This document shows positions 17,745 to 26,906 of a DNA stretch of 48,111 nucleotides, in pieces. The DNA is from Candidatus Methanocrinis natronophilus (lineage in GTDB: Archaea > Halobacteriota > Methanosarcinia > Methanotrichales > Methanotrichaceae): positions 1 to 48,111 of the forward strand of contig JARFPK010000016.1 in NCBI GenBank assembly GCA_029167045.1. Direction: 5' to 3'. Both the position numbers and the translations under genes were made by a program. The notes below the pieces were generated by a model that was not told where the DNA came from, ran no database searches, and saw only the letters and a list, made by a program, of their open reading frames with translations. Position 1 is the first letter of the stretch, and every line of letters begins with the position of its first letter.

Positions 17745-18890
17745 CTACTCGATCCACTCCACCTTCAGGCCGGCGTTGTCGACCTTCGTCGATATGGCGA
17801 CGGAGAGGCCCATCGTCGCCAGGATCTCGGCCATCTCCGTCTCCGACCGCTCGGTGACGACGGCGATCGACGGCCCTACGGAGCTCATCCCGACGAACTC
17901 GAGGCCCGCCTCCCGCAGGCGGCTCATGTACTGGTAGATGAGAAAGCCGTGGTGCTCGACCTCCGCCCGCTTCGACCCCCGAAACTCGATCTCCCAGATG
18001 ACCTCCCCGATCTTCTTCAAATCCCCCCGCTCCAGGGCGGGGATCAGGTCCATAAGGATGAAGTAGGCCTTCAGCTCCCGGTCCTGGTAGTCGAGGTTAC
18101 GGGCCCGGTTCATCAGAAGGTCGAACTCCGCCCTCCCCGAGGAGGAGACGGTCGTCTCGGGGATGATGACGAAGACGTTCTTTCCTTCGGCGAAGGGGTG
18201 ATGGTAGGCAAGAGTCAGCTCGTCGCCCATCACCGCCATCCCGCCGTAGGTGACGGCGGCGGGGCCGACCCCGGTCTCGAAGCCCAGCGTCACGCGGCCG
18301 TCCTCCGTCTCCTCGACGTAGTTGTTCCCGATGAGGAGGCGGATCTCGTCCTTCGTCAGGGGTCCCCCGAGGGCCTCGTTCATGGCGTTGGCAAGAGCCA
18401 CCAGGACCGAGCCGGTGGACCCGAGGCCGACGTGCTTTTGGTCGTGATCCCGGACCTTGATCCGAAAGCCGCCGGAGTAGCCGGTCGCCTCTTTGAAGAC
18501 GGCGACGAAGTGGCGGACGATCGGCTCTCGGGAGTAGTCGATCTCGGTCTTTCCGGGCGTGCACTCAGCCTCGGCGAAGCAGCTTATCTGCAACGCGAAG
18601 CCGACCCCGCCGCCGCCGGGCCTGTTGGGGGCGAAGCGGTTCATGTCCAGGACGGTGAGGTGGATCCTCCCCGGCGCCGTCACCCTCACCTTCCCCTCCC
18701 GGGGGGCGAGGGTCCGGCTCCCGATCCCCAGGGTGTTGATCTTCTCGCCGGGGGAGAAGGGGCTGAACTCGTACTCCACCAGGTCCAGGTCCCCGCCCCG
18801 GATCTTCAGCTTGGGCATATAAGGGGCCTCCGGGCGCATCTTCCGACAATCGAGCTTCCTCTGGGCATATTCTCCTAAGGTTGCGGTCAA
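17745..18890 (-). CDS. GHMP-fold protein, beta-RFAP synthase-like
   Basis: Up to 381 residues. The GHMP segment APGRIHLTVLDMNRFAP, followed by GGGGVGFALQISCFAEAE, and the second motif HVGLGSTGSVLVALANAMNE match beta-ribofuranosylaminobenzene 5'-phosphate synthase, which condenses PRPP with 4-hydroxybenzoate early in methanopterin synthesis. It lacks the exact DLNG-type motif of some members, so a related GHMP paralogue is possible. The TTG start at 18890 is uncertain; ATG at 18836 or 18815 (start of MPKLKIRGGDLDL) may be real. Converges with the marker 8 gene, 15 bases apart. Confidence 0.7.
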   Translation of the reverse strand: MTATLGEYAQRKLDCRKMRPEAPYMPKLKIRGGDLDLVEYEFSPFSPGEKINTLGIGSRTLAPREGKVRVTAPGRIHLTVLDMNRFAPNRPGGGGVGFALQISCFAEAECTPGKTEIDYSREPIVRHFVAVFKEATGYSGGFRIKVRDHDQKHVGLGSTGSVLVALANAMNEALGGPLTKDEIRLLIGNNYVEETEDGRVTLGFETGVGPAAVTYGGMAVMGDELTLAYHHPFAEGKNVFVIIPETTVSSSGRAEFDLLMNRARNLDYQDRELKAYFILMDLIPALERGDLKKIGEVIWEIEFRGSKRAEVEHHGFLIYQYMSRLREAGLEFVGMSSVGPSIAVVTERSETEMAEILATMGLSVAISTKVDNAGLKVEWIE

Positions 18891-19466
18891 AGTATATTCT
18901 CTTGGCGGGGATCGGGGAGCCGTCGGCCAGGGATAAGATGGCGGCGACGCGGACGGCGAGGTGGATCAAGGTATTGCAGAGAAGGTGATCGCGAGGATGA
19001 GGATCATCGGGGCGGGAAGGGCCGGGTAAGGCGGCGGCGCGAGGAAGATCGGGGGCGCTGCTGCGGCGGGGAATTGTGAGCGGTTGTGTGCGTCGGTTTT
19101 AGACCTCTTGAAATCAAATCATTCTATCCCTCAATCATGTAAGATGATATACAATGATGGGTGGTGGTAATAGGTTTGGTTGAAATGGAGTTCACTGTAT
19201 GTGCTTGCCAGCGCTCTTCGGGATTTGCAACTGAATGGATGAGGATATTCCTTCTCGGTGCGGAGAAATGGTGGCATCTCGCTTAGGGTGTAAAATACGT
19301 AATCTATACACCATGAGAATATCAGGTCGACTTGAAAATCAAACACATCGAAAAATCTCGGATTATAGAAAGGTATTTATATTCGCTTATCCGATGCTGT
19401 TTTAAGTTGAAATACCCCTCCCGTTTGTGTGCGGTGGGTATTTTTGTGTGGCTGGTGGGGCTCGAA
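18891..19466. other. Long spacer at the edge of the AT-rich region
   Basis: Base composition falls sharply after about 19,090. No gene, tRNA or clear repeat is seen. A TATA-like GGTATTTATATTC at 19369-19381 could serve the small gene beginning at 19467. This is the left edge of an accessory region that extends to about 25.4 kb. Confidence 0.5.
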
Positions 19467-19661
19467 ATGACAGAAATGGCACATGAATCAGGAGATGTCT
19501 GGGACGTCGATCTGCCAGAAATGAAGATCGACAAAACTCAAATTAAAGAACAGGCAAAAAAGTATCGCATGGGTAATGTTCCGTTAGGTCTTGGCCGTGT
19601 GATGAACCGAGACGAGTTTGAAGATTATAAAATGGAAGTTTTGAGTCGGAGACTTCCTTAA
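19467..19661 (+). CDS. Small hypothetical protein in AT-rich region
   Basis: 64 residues from ATG 19467, preceded by GGTGGGG; an upstream in-frame ATG at 19332 would add a 45-residue hydrophobic/basic leader of doubtful reality. The sequence is acidic at first (ESGDVWDVDLPEMKID) and ends in DEFEDYKMEVLSRRLP. Its position 16 bases before the next gene suggests a two-gene unit of the toxin-antitoxin or small defence type. I do not recognise it. Confidence 0.45.
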   Translation: MTEMAHESGDVWDVDLPEMKIDKTQIKEQAKKYRMGNVPLGLGRVMNRDEFEDYKMEVLSRRLP

Positions 19662-19677
19662 CCTACTTGATTTAAAG

Positions 19678-20184
19678 GTGTCTTGCTTGGATGACTTAAG
19701 CGACCGCGAGGAAACTCGACTCAAAGAACTTACTGAGTTATATGCGAAATATAAGCATATAATGTTATATGCAGACGCATTGCGTGGAGAATATTTTGCT
19801 CCACCTACAAATGAGATGAAAGACGCGTTTGATCATCTCATGAGAATTTATTCTGTAAAATTTGGATTGAGGCCCGACCAAAATGAAAATTATGTATTTA
19901 CTAATATAGACGCCGCATATAGACATATTTACCGAGCGACTTTTGAGTGGTTGGACTACATTAGGATAGTTCAAATGGATTATATTACAAAAAAACTTGA
20001 AGATATCTCTTCTGAGACGTTATCAGCCGTTTTTCCCGATTATTTTAAGGATATTAGGCCGGAAATCTCGCGGATAGTGGCCGAAATTCCAGCATACAAG
20101 AGCGATAAAGATATCGGTTCTCCTGATATTGCGATTGTAACTAGATATTTTGAATCTGTTAAGCAACTAAGATTTCATTTATAG
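19678..20184 (+). CDS. Hypothetical helical protein, 3' end in IS terminal repeat
   Basis: 168 residues if GTG 19678 is used; TTG 19687 behind AAAGGTG is equally likely. The protein appears all helical with many aromatic residues (TNIDAAYRHIYRATFEWLDY) and resembles no family I can name. Its stop TAG at 20182-20184 is formed by the first bases of the IS701-like element, so the natural C-terminus may have been removed by the insertion. It forms a unit with the 64-residue protein and faces the NACHT gene across the IS. Confidence 0.5.
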   Translation: MSCLDDLSDREETRLKELTELYAKYKHIMLYADALRGEYFAPPTNEMKDAFDHLMRIYSVKFGLRPDQNENYVFTNIDAAYRHIYRATFEWLDYIRIVQMDYITKKLEDISSETLSAVFPDYFKDIRPEISRIVAEIPAYKSDKDIGSPDIAIVTRYFESVKQLRFHL

Positions 20185-20187
20185 GAC

Positions 20188-21189
20188 TTACGCAGTTAGC
20201 GTGGCTGAGACATTATAATTTAGATATTTTATATACTCTCTTATAGCATTTCGAATGACACTTTGCTTGCTCTCGAACCAGCTCCGAGACGTTCTGATCC
20301 TATCGACTTCAAATCTCAGAAATGCCCTTATTGAGAAGAGTATATGTGTTCTCTGAGATTGCCCATTCCGCGCTTGACATCGTTCTACGCCACAAAACTG
20401 TTTTAGTCCGCGATGATACTCTTCTATTTTCCAAGACTTGCGTGCTAGTTCTTTTCGATCTGGTTCTTCCATGTCGATTAGATCGGTTGCCCAATGTTCT
20501 TCGTCACCGTCTTTGGAAACTATCCGGAACACTTTGACAAATCCATAACCCTTCAGGTGGACATTTCTACCATCTGAAGGAATGTCTATTGTTGAGATCT
20601 GAACGTTATTTGTTTTATCGGGGTTTACCAGTCGATTTTTCTTGAGTCGAGTTAGCCAATGCCACCCATGGCCACGGATTTTTTTGAGATTATCTAAGCT
20701 GGAATACCAACTGTCGAAGAGAACGAAATCGGGTCGAAAGCCTCGTTCCTTTGCTTTTTCCAACATGTCCTGGAGGTGATCGTTCTTGGTCTTTCCATCA
20801 TTGTAGTTGTCATAGATCCGAAAATCAACAGGAATCACGGAATTTCCATCTGTCCATACCAATGTAGTAATATTGATCCCATTAACAACACTATGATGTT
20901 TTCCACTATATTGTCGGTAAACTAAATCCATCTTTTTTGCATAAGGCTTGTCTAAAGTGGTATCGTCCACGATTAAGATGCCTTCACCAGGCCGAACGAG
21001 ATGTGATGATTCGATCCACAATGCCTCCGTATCTGGCGGCCATCTTTGTAGAAGTCGAGTAAATGCATCGTGGGAGGGTGAATCTGACCCCTCCGGATAA
21101 CATCGAGCTGCTTCGGTACACGTAAAAACGTTGGCAGCAGCCATCAGAAAGTGGATATAGTCCAGGTCGCAACACTTGGGTGGATTCAA
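20188..21189 (-). CDS. DDE transposase, IS701/IS4-like
   Basis: 333 residues, complete. First catalytic Asp in GILIVDDTTLDKPYAKKMD, second in FRPDFVLFDSWYSSLDNLKK, and the Glu in WKIEEYHRGLKQFCGVERC (a YREK-like segment). It cuts and pastes the element through its short terminal repeats. A conserved AARCYPEGSDSPSHDAFTRLL block near the N-terminus is typical of archaeal IS701 relatives. No frameshift or internal stop, so the element may still be active. Confidence 0.9.
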   Translation of the reverse strand: MNPPKCCDLDYIHFLMAAANVFTCTEAARCYPEGSDSPSHDAFTRLLQRWPPDTEALWIESSHLVRPGEGILIVDDTTLDKPYAKKMDLVYRQYSGKHHSVVNGINITTLVWTDGNSVIPVDFRIYDNYNDGKTKNDHLQDMLEKAKERGFRPDFVLFDSWYSSLDNLKKIRGHGWHWLTRLKKNRLVNPDKTNNVQISTIDIPSDGRNVHLKGYGFVKVFRIVSKDGDEEHWATDLIDMEEPDRKELARKSWKIEEYHRGLKQFCGVERCQARNGQSQRTHILFSIRAFLRFEVDRIRTSRSWFESKQSVIRNAIREYIKYLNYNVSATLTA

Positions 21190-21220
21190 TTTTATACGTC
21201 ACCTCATATTTGTGTTTGTA

Positions 21221-21324
21221 TTTGGATGGACCGTATCATCTAAAAATCTTCCGTCAAATGCGTAAGTCCTAATTTGGATGGACCGTATCATCTAAAAATC
21301 TTCCGTCAAATGCGTAAGTCCTAA
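21221..21324. repeat. 52-base perfect tandem duplication of the IS right end
   Basis: Bases 21221-21272 (TTTGGATGGACCG...AAGTCCTAA) are repeated exactly at 21273-21324. Each copy includes the terminal inverted repeat, so the element has two possible right ends. Confidence 0.9.
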
Positions 21325-23558
21325 ATACTATTCGCTATAATAGTCCGATTTTCTGTTGTGGCATTGAGTAAATATCCCAAAATATCGTTAGGATCTCGAT
21401 CTCGGTGTCTAAGATCTCTTTCCATATAGAGAGAACCACTTTCTCGTGATCTCATTTGTGGTGTCTTCATCTCATTGACACCAAATGCTATACAGAGATC
21501 AATACAAGCGATGCTAATACTTCTGGTCACTCCTGGACTGGGGATTATGAATTCCAGGCACTGAGCTGCAAAAGATAAAATATTCCACTTTTCATCATCT
21601 GCTGATTCACGAGCCTTATCAAGTAAAGATAACAGCAATTCGTCGCCTGCGTCATCAAAGTTCTTATATTGAATCTGAAAGGCTAATTGTGCAACTACGT
21701 CCCACTCTCTCTTAGCAATCCGAGGATGCAAAAACCCGATTAAATCTCTCGGAGTAATATATATCCTGGATAAATGAGATGCGGCAAAATATTCTAGAAA
21801 AGTTCGATGTGTAAAATGATATAGACCCTCACCATCCTCGGCAGACCCCACTTCAGTGAAAACCCATGCCCTGCCTCTACAAAATTCAACAAAGTCTTTG
21901 GCTGCCATTTCGGCTTCATCTGAATCCTCAAAACGTCTTTTATGGAGATACTTGGAAGCGATCCGTATAAGGACCTTTTCAGATACTCCTCCACGTAATT
22001 TCTCATCTGTATAGATGTGGTACGCTAGGTACGTCATAGCAGGCCTAATAAGAGCTTCAATAGGAAGGGGGATGTATAAGTTTCGTCCTTTATCCCACCG
22101 TGAAAAAAGCATATTAGCGCATTTTTCATAAACATCCGGCCTATTTTTAGGAATATAGTTTTCGCCTCGATATATGTTGCATAACAAGGCGAGAATCAAT
22201 GGATTTTCACGAAGATCTGGCACAAATCGACTCTCGTTGAGAAAACCTTCTGATTTTTTCTTTTGTTCATCCGGCGTAAGATCTGTATCGGCAGCAAACC
22301 ATTTAGTAACATATTCTTTAACTTGGTCATCGTTGAACGAGGCTAAACGAAAAACTTCAAATCGAGTTGGGTCGAGGGGTGCTTGTTCATATCCGACCTC
22401 TCGCGATGTAACTAGTACTGGAACTGACGGATAAAGTGTACAAAATGTCTCTATATCGTTACTGATTTCTAGTCGATAATTCGTCTCAAGCAATTCATCC
22501 AGGCCGTCGAAAATGATTACAGAACGACCATTAAGCAACATATATTCAAATGCACCATTAGGAGGTGATATTTGGTAATTAGAGCTGGCCGCCATTTCGA
22601 TGAATTTTAATATCGAGCATCTAGTGGCTTTTTTCTCTGTACCATAATCTCGAAGAATAACCAGAATCGGCGTTACTTGCCTTCCAGCAAATAGCTTTTC
22701 AGCATATCGCGTGGCAAGATCATGGCAGAGTTTGATCGCAAGAGTCGATTTTCCGCTACCGGGATTCCCAAGAATCACAGATCTATATGATGCCGAAAGA
22801 AATTCTGGTATAGATAGTTCTTCAGGCTCTTCATCCTTTTTAGGATAGATTGGTGTGAATATCGGATTAACATAAACACTATCTATGGGACGTTTTCGAA
22901 AAGCGTCAAAATCCGGAGCTGTGATATTTTCATGTCTGCTGCCGACTTGGGCGCGGTATTTTTTCTCAAATTCCAAAAATTCTTCTACATCAGGTTTATT
23001 CGATGCCTTAAGTATATCAATATTTTTGCGAATAGATGCTAAAGTATCACTTAGCAAGTTATATCTCAAGTTAGACCTCGCTTCGTGTGCTGAGAGCATA
23101 CCTTCTTCAATACCCGCCTCGAGTACGAGATCACATACTTTTATTAAAGAGTCGAAGAGGGCATTTGCAGAATCATCAGTATGTCCATCCTCGATCCCAA
23201 GAAAGATTGACCATAGCTTTAGATATTCCTCTCGAATCGATATTAATGTGCCTTGATATGACCATTGATCTGTATCCCCTAAGAGCTTCATAGAATATAT
23301 CTGCCGAACGATTTCATCAACTTCAGGTGATCCCAGAAAAGCAATTATTTCGTCAGAATCCAGCGATTCGTCTAAGCCAACTTCGGTTATTATATCGACG
23401 GATTTTTGATGAACTCTTTGAAGAAGAGTCGATTCATCACCTGTAATACATTTCAGGCTCTTGCGACATAGATGTCCCGCAATGCCATAAAGACCATTTG
23501 CCGCAACACCCAAAACAACGGATTCTAATCCGGTAACAATAGTTGCATTCCTCCACAA
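21321..23558 (-). CDS. NACHT-domain STAND NTPase, candidate defence protein
   Basis: 745 residues. The N-terminal ~250 residues are helical and unrecognised. The NACHT module has Walker A GNPGSGKST (264-272) and Walker B SVIIFDGLDELLE (around 346-358), followed by the sensor SREVGYEQAP and by HFTHRTFLEYFAA (581-593), the usual closing motif of the NACHT winged-helix region. A C-terminal ~150-residue helical part might be the sensor. Bacterial and archaeal NACHT proteins are NLR-like antiviral factors that kill or arrest the host upon phage sensing. No separate effector domain is evident. The stop TAG at 21321-21323 belongs to the IS right end, so the original C-terminus may be lost. Base use is AT-rich compared with flanks. 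Confidence 0.8.
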   Translation of the reverse strand: MWRNATIVTGLESVVLGVAANGLYGIAGHLCRKSLKCITGDESTLLQRVHQKSVDIITEVGLDESLDSDEIIAFLGSPEVDEIVRQIYSMKLLGDTDQWSYQGTLISIREEYLKLWSIFLGIEDGHTDDSANALFDSLIKVCDLVLEAGIEEGMLSAHEARSNLRYNLLSDTLASIRKNIDILKASNKPDVEEFLEFEKKYRAQVGSRHENITAPDFDAFRKRPIDSVYVNPIFTPIYPKKDEEPEELSIPEFLSASYRSVILGNPGSGKSTLAIKLCHDLATRYAEKLFAGRQVTPILVILRDYGTEKKATRCSILKFIEMAASSNYQISPPNGAFEYMLLNGRSVIIFDGLDELLETNYRLEISNDIETFCTLYPSVPVLVTSREVGYEQAPLDPTRFEVFRLASFNDDQVKEYVTKWFAADTDLTPDEQKKKSEGFLNESRFVPDLRENPLILALLCNIYRGENYIPKNRPDVYEKCANMLFSRWDKGRNLYIPLPIEALIRPAMTYLAYHIYTDEKLRGGVSEKVLIRIASKYLHKRRFEDSDEAEMAAKDFVEFCRGRAWVFTEVGSAEDGEGLYHFTHRTFLEYFAASHLSRIYITPRDLIGFLHPRIAKREWDVVAQLAFQIQYKNFDDAGDELLLSLLDKARESADDEKWNILSFAAQCLEFIIPSPGVTRSISIACIDLCIAFGVNEMKTPQMRSRESGSLYMERDLRHRDRDPNDILGYLLNATTENRTIIANSI

Positions 23559-23729
23559 AGTGTTATTGATGCTGATTTTTTATATCGAACCAAATCGTAT
23601 TTCAACAGTAATTCTTGATGGGAACTCATATATAAAAATCCTTTGGCGCAATATCAAATATTAATAATTATATATATCTAAACGTTCGTAGCATATGATA
23701 TCGAACCTAACCTCCGCCTCAGTTAATAA
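23559..23729. other. AT-rich spacer between NACHT gene and IS1634-like transposase
   Basis: Very AT-rich with many TATA-like stretches (for example ATTATATATATC near 23670), probably including the NACHT promoter on the minus strand and one end of the IS1634-like element. No gene seen. Confidence 0.5.
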
Positions 23730-25277
23730 TTATGCCCTCGGCTCGATTGGTACCTGAACCCCCATCTTCTCCAGAATCGTCCTTATCCTCTTGGTTATCT
23801 CGGTCAACCTCCACGTCCCCCCCACTTTGACAGCCCTTAGCTTCTCCATCTCAAGCAGAATATCCTCGACCGACCTCTTGTCCATCAGCCCGGCTTCTCT
23901 AGCCTTCCTGAGCAGCAATGCCCTCATAATGAGCGAAACCAAAAACACGAACAACAACCCTTGTAGCGTCTCGACCTTTTGCACCCGCAGCGGCATCAGA
24001 TCAAGTTCGTTCTTTAGCTCGTCAAACTGCTTCTCAACCACTTCCCTCTCTTTGTAAAGGGACAACACCTCATCCCAGCTCCTGGGGGTCGCCGATAGAA
24101 TAATCGTCTTGCCAAACCTGTTAATTGTCTGGGATATGGCGTTGACCCGTCTTCTTAGACTGATAAGGCCGTCGACGACTTCCCACTCGAAGTACCTGGC
24201 GAAGTTCCCCGCAGTGCGCTTGAAAAGCTCGTGGGGCTCCCTGTAAGCCTTCTTCCCGTCGAGGCTAGTCTCGATGTCGATCAACCTTCCGTAGAACGAG
24301 CTAATCTCTGAGCCTTCTCGATGCTTGTTTAAGAATACGTAAGCCTGGGCCTTGACACCGCCGATATCGACCTCGTCCTCCATGACGTAATAGATCCGAC
24401 CTCCGAAAATCCTGGCGTTGGCCGGGTTTTCGATCTCACGGTTAGTCTCGCTGATGAGCCCCTTGCCGATCTTGACTCCGAAATGCAGGGGCATGATGAA
24501 ATCGATACCTTCAGAAGCCATCTCCACGACGTTACTTTCGCTATAGAAACCCCGATCAAGGATGAAGAGGCTTTTTGATATGCCAAAGGATTTCACCTCA
24601 GCTATGAGGTTCTTAAGGGTGGTCACGTCGTTTACACTGCCCGGAAACAGTTTCAAGTAGAGGGGTATCTGGCGGTGGACTGAAGTAACCAGGCCGAGGT
24701 TGACCTGGGGTAAGTCAATCCCGTCGCGGTTGTATCCGTACTCCAGCCAGTTGATGTTCTTTGAGAACGAAGATAGGGATGTTATGTCGAATATTAATGT
24801 CTCGTCATCGGTTTGTGTCAGCGAGTTGTAGAAGGACAGCATGCTGGTGTCTTTGGATGCAAGTCGTTCGAGGAATGTCGATGACCACTGGGAGCTGAAG
24901 GAATCTTTGAGTGAGTACATCTCGGGGATGTACGAATCTTCTAGGACGTGATGTAGATTCTTCAGCGACGTCGGGTAAATTAGATTGGCCATCGCCATGG
25001 CGTATATGACGTCGCCATCCTCGCCGAAGGCATCCTTCAGCTTCTTTCGGATGGAGATCTCCTTGCCCAGTTCGTCTAGGAGGTAGACGGGACCGAAGGA
25101 TTTGGCTGCAGTTACGTCTCTTTCCGCTGTTTTAGGGATGATCAGGCCCGTCTCTTCGTCCCAGATCCCCAAGTAGCGACGTTTCTGTCTGGCCTGTTTT
25201 TTGTCCGGGTCCCAATAGCTCTGTACCTCGTAAGCATAAGTTCGACCTTTGATCTTCTGCTTGACGACGTAAGTCAT
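23730..25277 (-). CDS. DDE transposase, IS1634 family (IS4-like)
   Basis: 515 residues, uninterrupted. The catalytic Asp residues are expected in ETLIFDITSLSSFSKN and KSLFILDRGFYSESN, and the Glu in SLYKEREVVEKQFDELKNEL (YREK signature), which fits the IS1634 group. An N-terminal YVVKQKIKGRTYAYEVQSYW strand region and a long C-terminal helical part are also typical. Base composition here is higher in GC than the NACHT gene but lower than the housekeeping genes. I could not identify convincing terminal inverted repeats on either side, so element limits are not given. Confidence 0.9.
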   Translation of the reverse strand: MTYVVKQKIKGRTYAYEVQSYWDPDKKQARQKRRYLGIWDEETGLIIPKTAERDVTAAKSFGPVYLLDELGKEISIRKKLKDAFGEDGDVIYAMAMANLIYPTSLKNLHHVLEDSYIPEMYSLKDSFSSQWSSTFLERLASKDTSMLSFYNSLTQTDDETLIFDITSLSSFSKNINWLEYGYNRDGIDLPQVNLGLVTSVHRQIPLYLKLFPGSVNDVTTLKNLIAEVKSFGISKSLFILDRGFYSESNVVEMASEGIDFIMPLHFGVKIGKGLISETNREIENPANARIFGGRIYYVMEDEVDIGGVKAQAYVFLNKHREGSEISSFYGRLIDIETSLDGKKAYREPHELFKRTAGNFARYFEWEVVDGLISLRRRVNAISQTINRFGKTIILSATPRSWDEVLSLYKEREVVEKQFDELKNELDLMPLRVQKVETLQGLLFVFLVSLIMRALLLRKAREAGLMDKRSVEDILLEMEKLRAVKVGGTWRLTEITKRIRTILEKMGVQVPIEPRA

Positions 25278-25376
25278 AGTTATGAATAATAACGATGATA
25301 ATATTTAAAGATTTTGGCTGTTTAAGAGGGCGCGCAATTGTTATGGGTAGTTATCGCTATTAAAAAGGAGGGAGTT

Positions 25377-25429
25377 TAGACCCGGAGGGCGTGGCGATCG
25401 CCTCTTCTGGAACGTGTGATCTTCTTCAT
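25377..25429 (-). pseudogene. 5' fragment of a third TPR-gene paralogue
   Basis: On the minus strand ATG 25429 begins MKKITRSRRGDRHALRV and then stops. It aligns with MKKIVYSDTSDRHDLRERRK, the start of the TPR gene at 26828, and about 75 bases of DNA including the upstream TGATCTCGTT-like spacer also match. Similarity ends near 25,377, toward the IS1634-like transposase. This is the remnant of a third array member cut off on its downstream side. Confidence 0.65.
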
Positions 25430-25490
25430 TCTTTGATCTCGTTATTTTGGGTTGATCGTCCTTGCTTATCAGAAAACGGGGCCCGCAGAA

Positions 25491-26828
25491 TCAGCCTTCG
25501 CCGAAGGCCGCCTCGATGAGGCCCCAGCCCCGATCGCGATCGTAGGATTCCTGCACTTCCTTTATCATTGAGTCGAGCTGTTCCTGGGCGTAGCTGAGAT
25601 CTGAAGTTAGGGCATCCACCGCCGGTCTGATCTGCCAGGCTATGGGATTTCTTATAGACTCCAGTATCGATACGCCCAGAGCTGCCAGCCGCAACCCCTC
25701 TTCGGCCCGACCGATCTTGGCGGCCACAAGCCCGAGTTGAGTGAGGTTCATGGCCTCGCTCGCCTTCTCGCCCAGCCGCTGGTTGATCGCCAGAGATTTT
25801 AGCAGCTTATCGGCACCGGCTCGGTAATCGCCCCGATCCAGGTCGATCGAGGCCATGTTGTGCCAGGTCGTTGCCATCCCCTTTTCGTCGCCGATCAGCC
25901 GTTCCATATACAGAGCTTTCTGGTGCTTTTCCATGGCGGCTTCGAACTCTTTTTGGCTGAAGTCGACCAAGGCCAGGTTGTGCCAGGCTGCGGCCTCGCC
26001 ATAGTTGTCGTCGATGCTCTGCCAGATCTCAAGGGATCTCTTGAAGGCCTCCCGGGCCGATGGCCACTTTTCCTGGTTCAGCCAGATAAAGCCCATCCGG
26101 TCCAGGGTGTTGGCCTCTTCAACTTCGTCGCCGACCTCCCTCCAGAAATCAAGGGCCTTTTGGAGCAGCTTGATGGCGGCTTCGTCTCTCCCCTGCTCGA
26201 TATCGATCTCTGCCAACTTATGCAAGGTTTCAGCTTCCCCGAATCGATCGTCGACATCTCGCAAGAGCTTTAGCGCTCTTAGATAACTCTCGTAGGCGGT
26301 ATCCTGATCGCCGATACGGATATCGATCGAGGCGAGGTTTCTCAGGGTTGAGATCTCGCCGGCCTTGTCGCCGATCTTCTGGTGAATCTCAAGCTCCCTT
26401 TGGAAATTATCGCGGGCTGTGTCGTACTTTTCCTGATACGCGTCGACCAGAGCAAGACCGCACAAGATTCCGGCCACATCCTCGGGCGAGCCCATCTTCT
26501 CAAAGCCTTCTAGGACCTCACGAAAGCTCTCGCGAGCCTTATCGTAGTTGCCCTGTTTCATGTCGATCCTGGCGATGGCGGCCTTTGCATTGATCTGGCC
26601 CATTTCATCGCCGATATGTCTAAAGATCTTAAGCGATTTCTGGTAGTTCTCGCGGGCCTCTTCGTACTGTTCTCGTTTCACATAGAAGGTGCCCAGGCGA
26701 AACCAGCCCTTTGCCTCGCCCTCCTTGTTCTTGAATCGCCTGTTCGTCTTCGGTGATCTCTGGATCTTTTTTCGCCGCTCCCGAAGGTCATGGCGATCAC
26801 TTGTGTCGGAATACACGATCTTCTTCAT
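25491..26828 (-). CDS. TPR-repeat protein, paralogue of the CHAT protein tail
   Basis: 445 residues made of about nine tetratricopeptide-like repeats of 40 residues (for example QYEEARENYQKSLKIFRHIG and DYRAGADKLLKSLAINQRLG) after a basic N-terminal stretch (DRHDLRERRKKIQRSPKTNR). TPR arrays bind peptides or partner proteins. The last 30 residues, EQLDSMIKEVQESYDRDRGW followed by GLIEAAFGEG, are almost the same as the end of the CHAT protein next door, suggesting a shared docking tail. It lies 78 bases downstream of the CHAT gene and is probably co-transcribed. Likely role: adaptor or regulator of that CHAT protease. Confidence 0.75.
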   Translation of the reverse strand: MKKIVYSDTSDRHDLRERRKKIQRSPKTNRRFKNKEGEAKGWFRLGTFYVKREQYEEARENYQKSLKIFRHIGDEMGQINAKAAIARIDMKQGNYDKARESFREVLEGFEKMGSPEDVAGILCGLALVDAYQEKYDTARDNFQRELEIHQKIGDKAGEISTLRNLASIDIRIGDQDTAYESYLRALKLLRDVDDRFGEAETLHKLAEIDIEQGRDEAAIKLLQKALDFWREVGDEVEEANTLDRMGFIWLNQEKWPSAREAFKRSLEIWQSIDDNYGEAAAWHNLALVDFSQKEFEAAMEKHQKALYMERLIGDEKGMATTWHNMASIDLDRGDYRAGADKLLKSLAINQRLGEKASEAMNLTQLGLVAAKIGRAEEGLRLAALGVSILESIRNPIAWQIRPAVDALTSDLSYAQEQLDSMIKEVQESYDRDRGWGLIEAAFGEG

Positions 26829-26906
26829 GGATTCGATCTCGTTTCTGGTTTTATGGGCTTTTGTGGGTAATAGTTCTTTGCCGATCGCAAGTCGGGGCGC
26901 GCAGGA

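Larger units (their letters stand above)
20182..21324. mobile_element. IS701-like insertion sequence with doubled right end
   Basis: The left terminus TAGGACTTACGCA (20182-20194) is the inverse of TGCGTAAGTCCTA at 21311-21323. The same right end occurs one repeat earlier (21259-21271), because a 52-base segment is present twice in tandem. The element holds one transposase gene. I could not define a matching target duplication: TATA precedes the left end and TAAA follows the right end. Confidence 0.8.

Noticed and set aside
18891-19331. Possible tRNA or small RNA in the long spacer
   Set aside because: No cloverleaf, TTC-arm sequence or strong hairpin could be found by eye on either strand.
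23640-25380. Terminal inverted repeats for the IS1634-like element
   Set aside because: Both flanks are AT-rich and give only chance-level matches, so no element limits are claimed.
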